Assembly (NCBI GenBank): GCA_034231615.1
Contig: CM067312.1
Location: 8,492,546-8,556,545, forward strand
DNA from: Meghimatium bilineatum
Taxonomy: Eukaryota > Mollusca > Gastropoda > Stylommatophora > Philomycidae
Length of the DNA: 64,000 nt
Direction of reading: 5' to 3'
Shown: piece after piece, positions 27,601-33,600 of the stretch
How positions within the stretch are numbered: the stretch's first letter is position 1
How the letters are laid out: every line of letters starts with the position of its first letter
The notes under the pieces: model-generated
Database searches by the model: none
Told to the model about the DNA's origin: nothing
What the model saw: the letters and a program-made list of their open reading frames with translations, nothing else
Program-made: the position numbers and the translations under genes

Positions 27601-30600
27601 TGACTCCTTAAGATTTTATAAATAATGTTTCATTTGAAAATGTTTTCCAGTGTTTTCTGTTAATATTTTTTAGGAGTAATAGCTCGCCATCCTGTGTATC
27701 TTCCATTTATCCGAAAACAGCTGACGGCAGAAGCTGTAGAAAAATTCTTTGCACATTATTTCAGGGATAATTCAGCAGGAACTACACATTCCACAGTTAA
27801 AAGGTAATTGTAACTATATACTTACATAATGAAAATCTTATCATGAGTAACAAACATTCACAAGCACCATCTATGTCACCACTTACTAGTTACAAACATT
27901 CACAAGCACCATCTATGGCACCACTTACTAGTTACAAACATTCACAAGCACCATCTATGGCACTAGTTACTAGTTACAAACATTCACAAGCACCATCTAT
28001 GTCACCACTTACTAGTTACAAACAATCACAAGCACCATCTATGTCGCTACTTAATAGTTACAAACAGTCTCCTCACTATTTATGGCACCACTTAGTTACA
28101 AGCAATCACAAACACTATTTATAGCACCACGTAATAATTACAAACACCATTTATGGCACCACTTACTATTTACAATCACAAACACTATTTATGGCACCAC
28201 TTAATAGTTACAATAAATCACAAACACCATTTATGGCACCACTTAATAGTTACAAACACCATCAATGGCACCATTTACTATTTACAATCACAAACACTAT
28301 TTATGACACCACTTAATAGTTACAAACACCATTTATGGCACCACTTACTATTTACAATCACAAACACAAATTATGACACTACTTACTAGTTACAAACAAT
28401 CACAAACACAAATTATGACACTACTTACTAGTTACAAACAATCACAAACACTAATTATGACACTACTTACTAGTTACAAACAATAATAAACACTAATTAT
28501 GACACCAATTACTTGTTACAAACAATCACAAACACAATGTATGGCACGACTTACTTGTTACAAAACATTTGCAGATTCCTGAACTTCACACTGACTGTGA
28601 AAAGAACATCAAAATCAGGAGATTTATATAATCAATAACATTATTGTCTATTGTCTTTCCCCAGGTGAATGATGGTTGATCGCATTCACACTTGCCGTTA
28701 AGCATAGGGGTGGGAGCTTAAGCTGTCGTTCCAAAGCCAGATGTGTCGCCGTGGTTGCATTTAGTCCATATTTGTTCAAGGCTATCTTGATATTTTCTAT
28801 CCACTGTTTTCTTGGTCTATCTTTGGCTTTACACCCGGATATTCTTGTATTATATGCTCTTATTGGTATTTGGTTTGGCTTCATTCTCATAAGGTGACCG
28901 AACCATTTTACTTGCTGTCTCTCAATATGTTCGATACATGATCAATAACACTAACCACCATTATGTTCTAAATAAAGTTGCTATTCTTGTAATAAATGTA
29001 CTTCTGTAAAAAAAAAGTGGGTGTTAAACTACTATTAAATTTTTTAACTGCCCACAGTACCACACCACCAGTAGAACACTATGGCCATATGAAACAGCTT
29101 GATTCTTGATTAGAAACTGGCCTCACAGCACGCGGGACATTCCCATAAGTGCTCCGCCCTCCGCTCCAGCAGCCATCCCAGTGTATGTAGACTCATAGTT
29201 CCGGTCAGGTGTTGATTGTGTGATCTTCGGGACTTTCCAAAAAATTTACTTTTCCTCCCCTCACCTCTGAATACTCCCATTTCTAACATTCTCTGTATGT
29301 GTACGTTCTCAACCTCATTGACATCATTTGCATCTTGAAATGAATTTATTACTGCTTTTATTAAATCTGCTTTATCTCTTCTCAGCAATTTGCCGTCTAT
29401 CGCCGCATTGCCTGCCAGTAAGTCGGCTCTCTCGTTTCCTCTGACCCCAGCATGACCAGGGCATCCATGTAATGCTTTGGACAACTGAGTTGTTCAATAA
29501 GTCCCACCATTCTTTTCCTAGCATGAACTTTCCTATCTTGCGCAACATGCTTTGAGAGTCTGTGAGTATTACCGAGTGTGTTGATGTATCAGTTATCAAA
29601 CAATTAAGAGCTGCTGTAACTCCCTCTATCTCCATCCTCATGCTCGATGTGATAGTAGAATATGCTGAAGATTTCTCAACCACCTTCACGCCATTTCTAT
29701 AGGCAACAAAACCCCAACCGCTTTTATTTGTGTTATCTGAAACAGCTCTGTCAGACAAGCTCTATGGCCCTGTCTCAGTTCTGGTGACCACAGTACAGTT
29801 CATTAATAACATTCAGATCAGTATCTACCATACATGTCATTGGACGCAACTACAAAAGTAGTACATTGTGTTGACTATCCTACCCCAGATCTCCGCTGTG
29901 ATTCTTTCATCATCACTACTTTAGCAAAATATTTCTTGTCTTCTTCTTTGGTGGTGTCATGTCGAAATTCCACAACAAATGGTTCCTTCATGAGTTCAAG
30001 ATTAATTAATTATAAACTGAAATATTGAAACAGGCTATGTTTATTTTCTAATGATATTTTTATTTAAATTGCAGGTATGATGTTTCCGGCATAGGAGCAT
30101 TAAACTTTGTATTGAAAAATTCTTTGGGTGGAGGAGGTATTTCCTCCCTTCGTAGTGATCCACAGGTAATTAGCCTAAACCAACAGTAAAATGTCTATAG
30201 TTTTATTTTGGTCAGATTTTTATTTGACATGCCAAATTGTTTCTCTATTATTATAAATAACTAACATGTCAGAGAATGACCGACAAAATGGAGAGTGCCG
30301 CAGTAACCAAATGAATAAGTGATAAATAGTACATAAAGTATGAATTTACTATTAATATTGTTGTGAAGAAGGTGAAATGAGTTTTAATTGATGTACAAGA
30401 GTGTGAAAGCACAAAATATTTAATACATTCATACACATGAAAAGTAGGACCTACCTCATTCATACACATGAAAAGTAGGACCTACCTCATTCATACACCT
30501 GAGTAGTAGGATCTACCTAGATTGTTAGATTCATTCTCTTCTATGTGCATTCTTCAACTTTTACTTATTAACAGAATATTGTCAAGAAAAAAGAATGCAT

Positions 30601-33600
30601 TGTGTCATAGTTTACAGCTTGGAGTGATAGCTGCTTTTTTTGGCTGACACGTCCAAATTCAGCATGTCTTTTGGGGTTACTTTAACTTTCCATGAGATGT
30701 GACAGTTAACTCCACCCTAAAAACTTCCTTAGTCACCTCTCTCAACAGGTCACTGTGGTGCAGTTTTTGCTCCCATTTTGGGTCGACAACACACAGATTT
30801 ACTGTATTAGATCTTCTTCTCGTTGACAGTTTAACATGTCTGTACAACAAGTAAAAAAAAAAGTAAAGTAACCCATAGCATTTATTAATGCCGTAGGGGT
30901 GTGAGATGTTAGCGATCTCACATTTCACAGGCTCTGCAAATGAGGGCGGTAGCCATCTCCTCTCCCTCGCAGTCTTTACTTCCCGGATTAATCCGGTACC
31001 CATTTAAGGCTTGGTCGACCTGGGAGCTGTTGCGATCTGAAAACATTTCCGCCTCAGCTGGGGAATGAACCCAGGACAACTCATATGCGAAGCCATTGCG
31101 CTAACCCCTGCGCTAACTCGGCTCCCTATTTAACATGTCTGTACAACAAGTAAACTGTGTTAGATATGGCATTGAAGTTTAAGCCTATTTATAATTAATT
31201 TTTCTCCAAGCCTTAAATATTCAATATACTTAAACGCCTGTGTGTTGTCAGGGCCCGAAAGGGGAGCAAAGAATAGCAAAACTGTTTACCTTCCATGCAT
31301 GTCGTACATGGCGACTAAGGATGTTATGGGATGCAGTTGGCTGTCCCATCCCATATAGGGTCAGTGACCCAAAGCCATGCTGAAGTCGAATGTGTCAGGC
31401 TGAAAGGCGCAGATATCGCAGCAATGCTGTAAACCATGACAACGCATTCCGTTCTCCGGACTACATCCTGCTGATCTGCAGGAGTTTGAGAACGAACGCT
31501 GAAGAAGAAGAATATACTTAAACAGGATTTGAGCATAAGGTGCAGTCAAGGAAGTTGCAGAGTTCAGTGTCAGGATTAATGAACTAGAGCTAACCAACTC
31601 TACTGCCAAAATGGAGACCTTGCTACCAGGTTATCTGCCTAATCGAGTACAGAAACAATGGATGGCAAAACGTGTCCCAGAAATATCTTTCTGAGAATGT
31701 AATTGGTTGAAGAGCCTAGACATTGCAGAATTGGGTGTTTTTAAAAAAATAAGATTATACATGAAAATACTTTGAAATACTTTGCACTTGTGTTGCCAGC
31801 TTGGCAGAGTGGATGTATATGAATGGCACCCAAGCAGGCATAACAATTTGGCATTCCCTGCCCACAAGTGGAGGACTTTCTATGATTTTGGTCCCCACTT
31901 AATAAGGTCCATTCGTGTGGCGCTTGGGGCAGATGCAATTCTGCCCCTTTCTTTGCTATGCCACTGCTTGCCATGGTCTAAAACGAGAGTAAAGAATAGT
32001 AAATTAAGACCAGCCACGCATGCCAGAGAAAACTAAGCAGGGCTGGCTATGCCACCGATATATCAGATATATTGATTAGCTTTGCCCCATTGATCAGTAA
32101 ATGAGAGATCAGTACAACTGGCTAAGGAGGACCAACCTTAAGTACCAATCACTTATATAACATGTACCAATCACTTACTATCAGAAAATAAAATCAAAAT
32201 TAATCAAAAAACCACAAAAACCAACACAAGATGACTGTTAAATTATGTGCAGACCAGAAAAACTGGAAATTCTACACCTCAGAATAGGACAAAATATACT
32301 CTACAGTAACATACAAAAAATTCAAGATTAGCAACACATTTGAATGGACAGGCACCACATTATGCAGAATGTATACTTCAAGAATGTTCTGAATACGAGA
32401 TACTGAGGCAAACATACTGGCCCATAAAAACAACATTAGAATCTAACCTCTATTAGACCTCTGTATGAGCTACAAAAGTAAACCTCTATATGAACTACAA
32501 AAGTTAACCTCTGTATGAAGTAAAAAAAGTTAACCTCTGTATGAACTACAAAAGTGAACCTCTATATGAACTACAAAAGTGAACCTCTGTATGAACTACA
32601 AAAGTGAACCTCTGTATGAACTACAAAAGTGAACCTCTGTATGAAGTAAAAAAGTGAACCTCTATATGAACTACAAAAGTGAACCTCTATATAAACTAGA
32701 AAAGTGAACCTCTGTATGAACTACAAAAGTGAACCTCTGTATGAAGTAAAAAAGTGAACCTCTGTATGAACTACAAAAGTGAACCTCTGTATGAACTACA
32801 AAAGTGAACCTCTGTATGAACTACAAAAGTGAACCTCTGTATGAACTACAAAAGTGAACCACTGTATGAACTACAAAAGTGAACCTCTGTATGAACTACA
32901 AAAGTGATCCTCTGTATGAACTACAAAAGTGAACCTCTGTATGAACTACAAAAGTGAACCTCTGTATGAGCTACAAAAGACAGTGAAGTTTATTGAAGAG
33001 ACACATAGACATATTTTAACCTTTAGCACCCTGCAGGAGTAAAAAGTTTAGCCCAAATTTTTTAATCCTGAAGATGAAATCTGTTGCCTAGAGCGTGGAA
33101 CGTGATTCCAAAACAAAAAGCCAGATTTGTAATTTATTTAGAAAATATTATGCAACTAAAACTAGCCATATTATTTAACTTCCTGTTTCTGTTGCTAAAA
33201 TGGCTGCAGGAGATGTCGTGTGATTATGATTTTGAAATCCGGACAATCTATAGCCATCAGCATAGAGGCAAAGCGACATGACATTGAATCCAGTTTTATA
33301 TACTTTTATTTCATCGTATATTCAGTGAAATCATTATTTATTCAGATTGGAAAGTGGAAATCTTGAGAGGTAAGTTCTTCAAATAGATTAAATAAAATAG
33401 ACCACGAGGTTCCACAAGGTTTTCATTATGTAAAATATATAATATTCAACAGATATGGAGCTACCAAAAATACAATAGGTCAAGATCTAGATAGATCTAA
33501 ATCTGTCTTTATCACTTTCTCACACACACACAAACAAAACTTACACCAATAAATGCAGAATTTAATTCTTTATTTATATGTGCAAATATTATTTAAATAT

